NCBI GenBank assembly: GCA_032717465.1
Contig: CM064681.1
Coordinates: 11,111,484-11,175,483 of the forward strand
From: Coenobita brevimanus
Taxonomy: Eukaryota > Arthropoda > Malacostraca > Decapoda > Coenobitidae
DNA length: 64,000 nt
Direction of reading: 5' to 3'
Shown: positions 46,060 through 58,119 of the stretch, piece after piece
Numbering within the stretch: the stretch's first letter is position 1
Layout: every line of letters starts with the position of its first letter
Notes under the pieces: model-generated
The model's database searches: none
The model's input: the letters and a program-made list of their open reading frames with translations, nothing else
Told to the model about the DNA's origin: nothing
Position numbers and translations under genes: made by a program

Positions 46060-46925
46060 CCAGCATCACAACACCACCAACCTTCACCACACCAGTTTCA
46101 GCACAACACCACACCACCAACATACCAGTTTTATCACAACACCACCAACACACTAGTTTTATCACAATACCACTACATCACCAACACACCAGTTTCATCA
46201 CAACACCACACCACCTACACACCAGTTTTATTACAAACCACACGACCAACACACCAGTTTTATCACAACACCACACCACTAACACACCAGTTGTATTACA
46301 ACACCACCAACACACCAGTTTCATCACAACACCACACCACCAACACACCAGGTTTATTACAACACCACCAACACACCAGTTTCATCACAACACCACACCA
46401 CCAACACACCAGTTTCATCACAACACCACACCACCAACACACCAGTTTTATCACAACACCACACCACCAACACACCAGTTTCATCACAACACACCACCAA
46501 CACACCAGTTTTATCACAACACCACACCACCAACACACCAGTTTTATCACAACACACCACCAACACACCAGTTTCATCACAACACACCACCAACACACCA
46601 GTTTTATCACAACACACCACCAACACACCAGTTTCATCACAACACCACACCACCAACACACCAGTTTTATCACAACACCACACCACCAACACACCAGTTT
46701 TATCACAACACCACACCACCAACACACCAGTTTTATCACAACACCACACCACCAACACACCAGTTTTATCACAACACCACACCACCAACACACCAGTTTT
46801 ATCACAACACCACACCACCAACACACCAGTTTTATCACAACACCACACCACCAGTATCACAACACCACACCACCAGTATCACAACACCACACTACCAGTA
46901 TCACACCACCAACACACCAGCTTTA
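46060..46925. repeat. 33-bp family minisatellite, about 25 copies
   Basis: The unit is CACCAACACACCAGTTTTAT plus CACAACACCACAC, with 30-base variants lacking CAC and shorter units at the right end (ACCAGTATCACAACACCACA). The period, a multiple of three, gives a 338-codon artefact frame. Confidence 0.94.
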
Positions 46926-47156
46926 TCACAACAAACACCAATGGCTGGTATTTTTGTCAAGGAAGGTGTTTGGGCATTATAAGATTTGTCAAGGAAAATG
47001 TCAGATGTTTGTGTTTTTTCCCAATAAACTTTGACACAACAAAAATATTCGAGACAACGTGATGGTAAGAGGCTTATGAGGGAAGTTCCACACGGCTTTT
47101 GATTCTTTACTGGATGACTTCAAGATTTTGACAAGACTTAGTGTAAGAGGCGAATA

Positions 47157-47157
<1 letters not shown>

Positions 47158-47211
<54 letters not shown>
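47158..47211. repeat. (CA)n microsatellite
   Basis: A pure CA run. Confidence 0.95.
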
Positions 47212-47213
<2 letters not shown>

Positions 47214-47282
47214 ACTTACCTTGTTCTTAGTTCAGATTTACGACTCAACATTCCCAGACGCACGAGACGAGGGTATATACTT

Positions 47283-47915
47283 ACAAACACACTTACACCA
47301 CACTTATACACTATCTCTACCTACCCAGCCACCTTATCTACAACACAAACACACTTACACCACACTTATACACTATCTCTACCTACCCAGCCACCTTATC
47401 TACAACACAAACACACTTACACCACACTTATACACTATCTCTACCTACCCAGCCACCTTATCTACAACACAAACACACTTACACCACACTTATACACTAT
47501 CTCTACCTACCCAGCCACCTTATCTACAACACAAACACACTTACATCACACTTATACACTATCTCTACCTACCAAGCCACCTTATCTACAACACAAACAC
47601 ACTTACACCACACTTATACACAATCTCTACCTACCCAGCCACCTTATCTACAACACAAACACACTTACACCACACTTATACACTATCTCTACCTACCCAG
47701 CCACCTTATCTACAACACAAACACACTTACACCACACTTATACACTATCTCTACCTACCCAGCCATCTTATCTACAACACAAACACACTTACACCACACT
47801 TATACACTATCTCTACCTACCCAGCCACCTTATCTACAACACAAACACACTTACACCACACTTATACACTATCTCTACCTACCCAGCCACCTTATCTACA
47901 ACACAAACACACTTA
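47283..47915. repeat. 62-bp minisatellite, about 10 copies
   Basis: The unit carries ACACACTTACACCACACTTA, TACACTATCTCTACCTACCC and AGCCACCTTATCTACAAC. Copies differ at single bases only, implying recent amplification. Confidence 0.96.
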
Positions 47916-47989
47916 CCTACGGACAAAAACACTCAAAAACACACATTTCTTACAAACACTTATTCTTTTAGCACTTTGTCTCATTTTTC

Positions 47990-47992
47990 TAG

Positions 47993-48039
<47 letters not shown>

Positions 48040-48785
48040 AGGTGAACAAATTACAAGTGTGACAGTAAGGCGGCAAAAACAGACGGAATGTACAGGTGTG
48101 GGCAGCTGGGGTGTTACTCATGTGGGAGGGAAAGGAGGGGAAGGTGAGAGGAATGGAGAGGAGAGATGAGGAAAGGCGAGGAAAGTGAGAGGAGAAGAGT
48201 AGATGGCAGACATGAAAGTGAGGATATAACGTAGGCAGGAGAGCAAAGGAACAAAAAAATGTGTAAAGAGAAGAGAGAAGTGGATACAAGAAATGGCCTG
48301 TAGTAAACTGAGTAAAATCGTCAGGTGTCACCAAGAATGATGTATGAATGAGGACATGGATCTGAAGGGTTGTATGGACTTTGTAAACCCTTCAGTAAGA
48401 CATCCGGCATCAGCATTCATCACACCAAATGTATACTGATAAGGAGGGTACAGAAGGAACATTTTTCGATTCTCTTTCTTCTTCACTCCCCGCCCCCTCT
48501 TCTCTCTCTCTCTCTCTCATACCCCCCCCCCTTTTGCTCCCCCACCCGCCCATAACTGAACTTCAGTCATCATGCACTGTCATTCTATTAATTTTAAGGT
48601 TGAGCCACTTCAAGAGGACCTAAAGGTCTGTGTGGTCTGTATATCTGTGTTACTTTATGAAACTATCCAATTCAGTATCACACACACACACACACACACA
48701 CATTCCTCCTCCATTCTTCCCTTCTTTCTCCCCTCTCTCTCTTGGTCTCATCTCTACAGATTCTTTCCCAATTAAGATAAAGCCA

Positions 48786-48828
<43 letters not shown>

Positions 48829-48938
48829 CCTCTATCTCCCTCCATCTTAATGCTGTGTTTTCTTCTATTTCGTCTTCCTTGGTTTTTCTGCCTAACCCCG
48901 TCGTTCACCTGTTGTTTTAGCCCCTGTGACTGATACCA

Positions 48939-49012
<74 letters not shown>

Positions 49013-49015
49013 AAG
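47990..49015. repeat. (CT)n, (CA)n, (CT)n and (GT)n microsatellites
   Basis: (CT)n lies at 47,993-48,037, (CA)n at 48,680-48,702, (CT)n at 48,793-48,820 and a long (GT)n at 48,940-49,012. No gene lies between them. Confidence 0.88.
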
Positions 49016-49129
49016 CACTAGTGTATTAATATTTGGATAGGAACTGTGTAAGGGTAATCACTTAAACGACTGATTAATGGTTGGAAAGTGTGATGGATGG
49101 ACGTAAGGCTGGATGAATAGAGAGAGTCA

Positions 49130-49552
49130 TGGATTTGGAGGGAGGAGGGAAGGAGTGAGGGAGGAGAGATGGGTGGGGAGGGAGAGAGAAGGTGGGGAGA
49201 GGGAAACAGGGAAGGAAAGAAGGAAGGGAAGGAGGATGGGATGGACGCTGCTTGTATGAAGGAGGAAGGAAAGGAAGGAGGGCGTGAGGGACGCACCGTG
49301 AGGGAGGAAAAGAAGGGAGAGAAGGATGCAGCATGTGGGAGGAAAAAAGGAAGCAAGAGGAGGAGAGAACAGGCAGTGTGTGAGAGGGAAACAGTATAGG
49401 AGAGAAGGAAGGAGTGTATAGGAGGAAAGGAGTAATATCTTCGTCTCTCTCTCTCTCTCTCTCTTTCACCACCGTGTGCCTGGCCATTCATCATAAGTGT
49501 TTGTGTTGCCTGTTTGCTACGAGATTGTTTATTTGTCCTTGTCTGACGCTAT

Positions 49553-49629
<77 letters not shown>

Positions 49630-49805
49630 ACCAATCTGGTGCTTTTCGTAATCCAATTAAATGCACACTTGCATACATACATAATTTACACACATGCACG
49701 CACACACACACGCACATCAAAAAGACATGTGCTGCATATTCATTTTTCATATATATGCAGACGCACATATCAAATGCACACGTTTACAATGAATAGTACA
49801 CCAGT

Positions 49806-49844
<39 letters not shown>

Positions 49845-49866
49845 GTTGATTACTAAAAACATATAT

Positions 49867-49905
<39 letters not shown>

Positions 49906-50515
49906 AAAAGGTGGGTGTTGGAGGTGTCGGGTACTGTGTTGTCTGTCAGGTGTGTGTTGGAGGGAGAGAATGCAAGGGAACGAGGGAAGGGAAGGGAGAC
50001 AGGGGGAGTGAGAAGGGAGGGAGGGAGAGAGATAGAGGGGGAGGGGGGAGGGAGGGTAAGGAGGAGAAAGGGGAAGGAGAGGGAGGTGAGGGAAGGGCTG
50101 GGAGGAAGGAAGGAGGAAGAGAACGAAGAGAGGATGAAGAGACGGGAAAGAATAATTACGTGGTGGAGAGAATGCGAGGAAGAGAGTGGAGGAAAGACAG
50201 ATAGGATGGAGAAAAGGGGATGAAAGGTAGGAGGGAAAAGAAGGAGAATGGAGAGGAAAGAGAGGAGAGTGAGGAGGGAGTGAGAAGTACTGAGAGAGGA
50301 AAGGGAAGAGAAGAGGGCGAAGATGCAGGAAAGGAGAGATGAGTGAGAGAGAGGAGATGGAGGGAAAGAGAGGGAGGAGGACGGGGGGGAGAGGAAGACG
50401 TGAGAGAGAAAAGAGGAAGTTCGAGAGGAGGAGGAGGGAAAGATGGAAAGAGAAGCAAGACAAGAGGGATAAAAGAGGAAGGAGGAGGGGAGGAGGGAGA
50501 GGCATAATGAGGGGA
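49130..50515. repeat. Purine-rich tracts with (CT)n(CA)n and (GA)n
   Basis: GGAGGGAGGAAGG-type sequence lies at 49,130-49,430 and 49,950-50,515. Compound (CT)n(CA)n lies at 49,554-49,627, (CA)n at 49,808-49,843 and (GA)n at 49,870-49,902. Confidence 0.85.
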
Positions 50516-50565
50516 AAGGTGAATGTGTTACCTGTATGTTTAGTGTCACCCTGAGGGGAGACCAG

Positions 50566-50566
<1 letters not shown>

Positions 50567-50631
<65 letters not shown>
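50567..50631. repeat. (GT)n microsatellite
   Basis: A pure GT run of about 64 bases. Confidence 0.95.
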
Positions 50632-50633
<2 letters not shown>

Positions 50634-51124
50634 CGCTATTCTGTCGTCTGTGTCCTATTTTAAGATAATCCCTCAGCTTTCTTTCTCCCTCCCTCCACCC
50701 TCTTCATTCAGGCGTGCTTCCTTCCTTCCTTCCTGTCTTCGTTATCATCTCTTCCTTGTACATTGTTTTCTATTTAACTTGTTCTGCAATTTTTCCTGAT
50801 CTTTTCAACATTTTTGCAATGTTATTTTAAGCGCTTTATATTCTATGTCTTTATTTCCATTTACAGAACTGTTTTCTTTACTCTTCATTTCTTTACCTAA
50901 TAATATAATCCTTGGCCTACTTACCTGCTGATCTTGGTCTATATCCTTATCTTATTTTCTCTGATGCATGTCTTCTCGGTCTCTTCCTTCCTCACTTCCT
51001 GTTTGTTGTTGTTCTTATTTCCTCTCCTAATCATCCCTTTATGTGACATTCTTAGATCTTATGTTAATCAGGCCTTGGGTTCTTTTCTCTCACCTTCCCT
51101 CCAACTCATTTTTTGTTACTTCCA

Positions 51125-51128
<4 letters not shown>

Positions 51129-51220
<92 letters not shown>
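51129..51220. repeat. Compound (GA)n(GT)n microsatellite
   Basis: GA precedes GT here, the reverse of the order in the other clean two-part compounds of the window. Confidence 0.93.
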
Positions 51221-51222
<2 letters not shown>

Positions 51223-51284
51223 GATTGAAGACTTTCGTATTCACAATCATGTATGTACAGTGTCCTTTTAATTTCTCGCTGTCA

Positions 51285-51368
51285 TTCCTCTCTCTCTCTC
51301 TCTCTCTCTCTCATCACCTTTAGAACTCGGTGGTCAGCGTTTATGCAATGAGAGCTGGAGTCAGAGGT

Positions 51369-51420
<52 letters not shown>

Positions 51421-52210
51421 ATATATATAACAAAGGAAAAAAATATGAAAAAGTAAGAAAAAGAAAGAACAACCGAAGAGAGGACGGGAAGAGAAGGACC
51501 GGAGACAAAGAAAGGAGGGAGAAAAGGTGAGAGGAGAGAGAAGAAGAGAGAGAAAAAGGGAGACGGAAGGGAGGGGAGAAGCTCCGAGGAAGATTGGTGG
51601 TGACGGTGATAGACTTGAGGGTCTGGCCTGGGGAGGGAAGGAGGGAGGGGGAGGAGTGAGAGGGAGAAAGGAGGGAGGGGGAGGGGGCTACGAGGTGACA
51701 GGAGATAGAGAGGAGAATAGGGAGAGAGGTGAGGGAGGAATAAAGGGAGAGAGGAGGTAAGCAGAAGGAAGAGGGAGGGGGAAATACGAGGAAGAAGACA
51801 GAGGCCGGAAGTTACTGACGGCTGGGAGTACAAGTAAGGAAGGAAAGGAGACGGAAGAAAAGGATGTGAGATGGAGAGGGTAGAGGTAAGAATGGAGGTA
51901 TGGGAAATGAAGAACCGGGGAAGAAAGGAAAGGTGGAGGAACGAAGATAGAAGAGACAATGCATTGGTAAAGGAGGTATTAGACGAAGAAAAAAGAATGG
52001 AAGGGAAGAAAAGGAGACAGATGAAGGAAGAGGAAAATGGTTGAGGGGAAATGGAAGTACAAGAGGAATAGAAGTGCGAAAGGACCAAAAAAGGGATGAA
52101 AAAGTAGAGGAGAGTGAAAAGGTGGTGACAAAAAGGAGGTATTAGAGACAGAAAATAGGAGTAGGAATGTAAGAAAGGAACGAGACAGATGGAGGGAGAG
52201 GAGTGGGATG
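51285..52210. repeat. (CT)n, (GA)n and a long purine-rich tract
   Basis: (CT)n lies at 51,291-51,312 and (GA)n at 51,370-51,415, then about 800 bases of GAAGGGAGGGGGAGG-type sequence. Confidence 0.85.
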
Positions 52211-52264
52211 ACAGCGAGACCAAAACACACACAGGTACCGCCACCAACAGCGAAATGAAAGCAG

Positions 52265-53692
52265 ACACACAGGCTAATGAAGGACACTCACAAATACTAA
52301 CAATACTAACAGGCTAATGAAGGACACTGACAAATACTAACAATACTAACAGGCTAATGAAGGACACTGACAAATACTAACAGGCTAATGAAGGACACTC
52401 ACAAATACTAACAATACTAACAGGCTAATGAAGGACACTCACAAATACTAACAATACTAACAGGCTAATGAAGGACACTCACAAATACTAACAATACTAA
52501 CAGGCTAATGAAGGACACTCACAAATACTAACAGGCTAATGAAGGACACTCACAAATACTAACAGGCTAATGAAGGACACTCACAAATACTAACAGGCTA
52601 ATGAAGGACACTCACAAATACTAACAGGCTAATGAAGGACACTCACAAATACTAACAGGCTAATGAAGGACACTCACAAATACTAACAGGCTAATGAAGG
52701 ACACTCACAAATACTAACAGGCTAATGAAGGACACTCACAAATACTAACAGGCTAATGAAGGACACTCACAAATACTAACAGGCTAATGAAGGACACTCA
52801 CAAATACTAACAGGCTAATGAAGGACACTCACAAATACTAACAGGCTAATGAAGGACACTCACAAATACTAACAGGCTAATGAAGGACACTCACAAATAC
52901 TAACAATACTAACAGGCTAATGAAGGACACTCACAAATACTAACAATACTAACAGGCTAATGAAGGACACTTACAAATACTAACAATACTAACAGGCTAA
53001 TGAAGGACACTCACAAATACTAACAATACTAACAGGCTAATGAAGGACACTCACAAATACTAACAATACTAACAGGCTAATGAAGGACACTCACAAATAC
53101 TAACAGGCTAATGAAGGACAATGACAAATACTAACAGGCTAATGAAAGACACTCACAAATACTAACAATACTAACAGGCTAATGAAGGACACTCACAAAT
53201 ACTAACAGGCTAATGAAGGACACTGACAAATACTAACAATACTAACAGGCTAATGAAGGACACTCACAAATACTAACAGGCTAATGAAGGACACTCACAA
53301 ATACTAACAATACTAACAGGCTAATGAAGGACACTCACAAATACTAACAGGCTAATGAAGGACACTGACAAATACTAACAGGCTAATGAAAGACACTCAC
53401 AAATACTAACAATACTAACAGGCTAATGAAGGACACTCACAAATACTAACAATACTAACAGGCTAATGAAGGACACTCACAAATACTAACAATACTAACA
53501 GGCTAATGAAGGACACTCACAAATACTAACAGGCTAATGAAGGACACTCACAAATACTAACAGGCTAATGAAGGACACTCACAAATACTAACAGGCTAAT
53601 GAAGGACACTCACAAATACTAACAGGCTAATGAAGGACACTCACAAATACTAACAGGCTAATGAAGGACACTCACAAATACTAACAATACTC
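52265..53692. repeat. 31/40-bp minisatellite, roughly 40 copies
   Basis: The base unit is AGGCTAATGAAGGACACTCA plus CAAATACTAAC (31). A 40-base form adds AATACTAAC, a slippage duplication of its own end. The two forms occur in blocks: 40-base at the left edge, an uninterrupted run of 31-base units at about 52,505-52,890, then mixed blocks, then 31-base units at the right edge. A CTCAC to CTGAC change marks some units. Confidence 0.96.
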
Positions 53693-53772
53693 GTGTACAG
53701 GCACTTTGGGATCCAGCCATATTCACACAGGTATACCAGGTGCCTCTGCCTTACCAGGTATTTACAGGGCTT

Positions 53773-54060
53773 AAATATATCTATGCCTATCGACTGCACG
53801 AGGGTCACTGAGGCAGATATCTAAGCCTATCGACTGCACGAGGGTCACTGAGACAGATATCTATGCCTTTCGACTGCACCAGGGTCACTGAGGCAGATAT
53901 CTATGCCTATCGACTGCACCAGGGTCACTGAGGCAGATATCTATGCCTATCGACTGCACCAGGGTCACTGAGGCAGATATCTATGCCTATCGCCTGCACG
54001 AGGGTCACTGAGGCAGATATCTATGCCTATCGACTGCACGAGGGTCACTGAGGCAGATAA
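53773..54060. repeat. 40-bp minisatellite, about 7 copies
   Basis: The unit is TATCTATGCCTATCGACTGC plus ACSAGGGTCACTGAGGCAGA. It starts about 80 bases after the end of the previous array. Confidence 0.94.
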
Positions 54061-54261
54061 CCACCACGGGTATAAAATCTGAGAAGAGCAGGTCCTGTGA
54101 CATTCACCTACCATCTCTACAGCAAACCATATTTCTGTATTTTGTAGTTTTTATTCTCATGTGTACATGAAAATATACTTATAATGAAAACATACAAACT
54201 ATGAGTATATGTAAGAGAATACCGCGGTGTAATACCGATATATACACCACTGACAAAAGGG

Positions 54262-54263
<2 letters not shown>

Positions 54264-54315
<52 letters not shown>
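54264..54315. repeat. (GT)n microsatellite
   Basis: A pure GT run. Confidence 0.95.
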
Positions 54316-54319
<4 letters not shown>

Positions 54320-54530
54320 GTTCCACACACATAATACATAAGTTCAGCGGTTGTGCACCATGGTAGGATATGTACTAAAATGTGCACCTGAACAAACACC
54401 TGCATATACACACCTGTAATATAAAGTAATGGATCACCTGACACACTGACACACAGACACCATGACATGATACAGTGATGTATTCTTGCTGCCTACACAC
54501 CATTTTATTCTGCTTTATGGACACAGCGTA

Positions 54531-54640
54531 CAGTGAAGGAGTAAAGGAAGGGTTTATCGTATAGTGAAGGACTAAAGGAAGGGTTTATCGTATAGTGAAG
54601 GACTAAAGGAAGGGTTTATCGTATAGTGAAGGGGTTACGG
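54531..54640. repeat. 31-bp minisatellite, about 3.5 copies
   Basis: The unit is AGTGAAGGACTAAAGGAAGG plus GTTTATCGTAT. Confidence 0.92.
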
Positions 54641-54697
54641 AAAGATTTGTATAACCTCTCCATACTAAATAGTCTCGCCCAAACTAAAATACTTGCT

Positions 54698-56234
54698 TCT
54701 ATAGTAGGACTGGCGTAAATTTGCGGCTTTGGTGTGGCCCGCACCTGTGTACAATGGTGCCACGTTTCCCCAACTTGCGATGTGAAACGGAAGCTATTTA
54801 TGTACAAGGCATCACAAATACGATAAATTCAGATGAATAAAACTTACACTTGTGTATTTAGATGGATGAATCAACAGTAATCTTATTATGCATAAAATAT
54901 TTATACAGTAACACAGAAACATGGCATACATATTGTACAGTGTTGCTAAAAAGAAATTGTAGTCACTTTTAATGGTTTTTAGCGTAGTTTTAGGGTGGGT
55001 AATAATATCACAGTTATGGATATAAGATAATGAGCCTGAAAAAAGAAGAAATATGCCAATATCCAAAGTAAAAGAAATAATTCATATAATTCTTGTGAGT
55101 GGCAACACTTACACACCCAGTCTGGCCTAAGGTAAAGTACGTACCCCTTCATAGACCCAAGCATAGCTTGTAAAAGTGTTGCTAGGGAAAAATTCTCACA
55201 TTTACTGGCTTTTACCATAATTTTAAGGGCGAGGAATAATCACATTTATAATCATAAGCTAATATGTAGGACAATGCCAATACCGAAAAAAAAAAAAAAA
55301 AATATTCACTCGCGAGCGGCAACACTTCCACACCCAGAGAAAGAGAATGAATGAAAATCAATCATGGTACTGCAATAACGGGTCATCTGTCGCCGTATAC
55401 AAAAAATGATAAATATCATTTTTTGTTTTAGGCGACAGATGACCCGTTATTGCAGTAAAGAGAATGAATGAAAATCAATCATGGTACTGCAATAACGGGT
55501 CATCTGTCGCCGTATACAAAAAATGATAAATATCATTTTTTGTATACGGTGACAGATGACCCGTTATTGCAGTACCATGATTGATTTTCATTCATTCTCT
55601 TTCTCTGGGTGTGGAAGTGTTGCCGCTCGCGAGTGAATAATTTTTTTTTTTTTCGGTATTGGCATTGTCCTACATATTAGCTTATGATTATAAATGTGAT
55701 TATTCCTCGCCCTTAAAATTATGGTAAAAGCCAGTAAATGTGAGAATTTTTCCCTAGCAACACTTGTACAAGCTATGCTTGGGTCTATGAAGGGGTACGT
55801 ACTTTACCTTAGGCCAGACTGGGTGTGTCAGTGTTGCCACTCACAAGAATTATATGAATTATTTCTTTTACTTTGGATATTGGCATATTTCTTCTTTTTT
55901 CAGGCTCATTATCTTATATCCATAACTGTGATATTATTACCCACCCTAAAACTACGCTAAAAACCATTAAAAGTGACTACAATTTCTTTTAGCAACACTG
56001 TATAATATGTATGCCATGTTTACAAAAAATGATAAATATCACTAAATATAACAAAACCAAATTAACAAATGAAAGCACAATTATAAATAACTTATAAAAG
56101 AATCAAAAGTACTCAGGGTGGATCACATCTCCCGCCAGGAGAGAGAGAGAGATAACGGTATAGAAAACGTGCCAACACTGTACACAGGTGCGGGCCACAC
56201 CACAGGCGCAAATTTACGCGAGTCCTACTGTAGA
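54698..56234. mobile_element. Nested palindrome of TA-flanked inverted-repeat elements
   Basis: Three layers are visible. Outer arms: 54,704-54,767 pairs with 56,165-56,228 (GCGTAAATTTGCG, GGTGTGGCCCGCACCTGTGT). Middle: 54,938-56,000 is a near-perfect foldback starting CAGTGTTGCTA and ending TAGCAACACTG, flanked by TA on both sides (54,936-54,937 and 56,001-56,002), as for Tc1/mariner-type insertions. Each arm contains two related modules that begin GTGTTGCC and end AGCAACACT. Centre: two copies (about 55,363-55,457 and 55,485-55,577) of an approximately 90-base perfect hairpin, TACTGCAATAACGGGTCATC and its complement around ATGATAAATATCAT. There is no transposase frame. The two mirror-image 79-codon frames at 54,979 and 55,721 are the two arms. 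Confidence 0.88.
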
Positions 56235-56269
56235 TGCAACGAAAAATATTGTTTGGAGGTAGCAACAAA

Positions 56270-56540
56270 AAAACGTCGTCGGACTGAAGCTGCTGTCATC
56301 CATCTATCCATCTTCTCACTCATTACCCCTCATCCATTCATCCATCCATCCATTTCTTACTTGATCCATCGATCCATCCATCAACTTATCCCACTACCCC
56401 AAAATATTCATTCATCCATCCATTCACTCATCCATCTATCCGTCCATCAATTCATCCATTTGGCCACCTTCCTATCCACTCTCCAACTCCTCATCCATCC
56501 ATCCATCCATCCATCCACCCGTGCCTCTTCTCCACGGGGT
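56270..56540. repeat. (CATC)n-type imperfect tetranucleotide tract
   Basis: CATCCATCCATC runs with CATTCATC variants. Confidence 0.85.
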
Positions 56541-56603
56541 CAAATCCCTACAAGGTCTGCCCATTGAAGTCAGACCTCCATCACAGCTACACTACATAGT
56601 CTT

Positions 56604-56605
<2 letters not shown>

Positions 56606-56672
<67 letters not shown>

Positions 56673-56851
56673 CTAGCGTTTCAGGGTCTGTCTGGTCTAT
56701 GTATCAATATAACAGTAAACTTATCCTCTCTCTCTCTCTCTCTCTCAGGGCCGTGTTGCCATTAGCGACATCCCCTCGTCCAGCGACAGTTTGATGGGAT
56801 AGATTGTACACACACACACACACACACACACACTCTTTCTCTCTCTCTCTC

Positions 56852-56913
<62 letters not shown>

Positions 56914-57042
56914 GTACTATACTGCAAAATCAAAGGGGCCAAGTCACGCCTACACAGACAAGTGGCTGCCTAACAAAAGTTTGTTTACACTTTCTCATTA
57001 GCACTTAACATACTCTTTTGCCCAAACTTCTTTCCCTAATGA

Positions 57043-57110
<68 letters not shown>
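56606..57110. repeat. Cluster of compound microsatellites
   Basis: (GT)n(GA)n lies at 56,606-56,671, (CT)n at 56,728-56,747, (CA)n(CT)n(CA)n at 56,807-56,911 and (CT)n(CA)n at 57,045-57,110. The flank CAAGTACTATACTGCAAAAT and about 100 bases after it are duplicated after the last two arrays (56,912 and 57,111), so array plus flank was copied together. Confidence 0.9.
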
Positions 57111-57533
57111 AGTACTATACTGTAAAATCAAAAGGCCAACTCGCGCCTACACAGACAAGTGGCTGTCTAAGAAAAGTTTGTTTACAATCTTTCTCATTAG
57201 CTTTTAAGACACACTCTATCGTTTGTTTACTCTTGCACAAACTTATCTCGCACTTCCACGCTGTCTTAATTAATACCGCTCTCTCTCTCTCTCTCTCTCT
57301 CAAATCCTCTTACACTTTCGATGCTTCCCTTTTCCTCCTTATCCTTATACCCCTTGCTTTCTGTCCTTCATCTACTTCCCTCTCTCCTCCACACGTACCT
57401 CAAACTCTCCATTCTTCCCTTCCCCTCCCTCCCCTTCCTTCTTCCTCCCCTACCCTACCTCTTCCCTCTCCCTGCCCAACATCAAACTTAAAGCAAATGT
57501 GAGATAAGATTCAACAACACACACATTTTGCAC

Positions 57534-57536
<3 letters not shown>

Positions 57537-57587
<51 letters not shown>

Positions 57588-57649
57588 TTTACTGAGCACG
57601 TTATCATCAAAGGTGATGAAGGTTGCCAAGGGTTACCAATGGAGACACT

Positions 57650-57695
<46 letters not shown>

Positions 57696-57754
57696 TATTC
57701 TGCCTACACCCCCAGCTCCAAGCATGATAAAGGAAACACACAGGTATCTTCCTG

Positions 57755-57805
<51 letters not shown>

Positions 57806-57865
57806 TATTCTGCCTACACCCACCAGCTCCAAGCATGATAAAGGAAACACACAGGTATCTTCCTG

Positions 57866-57914
<49 letters not shown>

Positions 57915-57972
57915 TATTCTGCCTACACCCCAGCTCCCAGCATGATAAAGGAAACACACAGGTATCTTCCTG

Positions 57973-58043
<71 letters not shown>

Positions 58044-58110
58044 TATTCTGCCTACACCCACCAGCTCCAAGCATGATAAAGGAAACACACAGGTATCTTC
58101 CTGGTCTGTG
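57537..58110. repeat. Hybrid repeat: (GT)n plus a 72-bp unique spacer, four copies
   Basis: Four times, a (GT)n run is followed by ACGTATTCTGCCTACACCCA, CCAGCTCCAAGCATGATAAA and GGAAACACACAGGTATCTTC. The GT run length differs between copies (the longest is at 57,976-58,040), while the spacer is almost invariant. A (CT)n run lies at 57,537-57,583. Confidence 0.94.
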
Positions 58111-58119
58111 TGGGTGTAT

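Noticed and set aside
45966..46982. A 338-codon plus-strand frame, with equally long frames on other strands
   Set aside because: It spans a 30/33-base minisatellite. Several frames stay open together, which indicates low complexity rather than coding.
47221..48045. A 274-codon plus-strand frame
   Set aside because: It spans ten copies of the 62-base repeat. The translation simply cycles through the repeat in rotating frames.
52265..53692. Regularly spaced repeats reminiscent of a CRISPR array
   Set aside because: The units are contiguous with no unique spacers, the DNA is eukaryotic, and there are no cas genes. It is a minisatellite.
54979..55960. Two nearly identical 79-codon frames on opposite strands
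   Set aside because: They are the two arms of the palindrome read outward. The frames carry no known domain and are explained by the inverted repeat.
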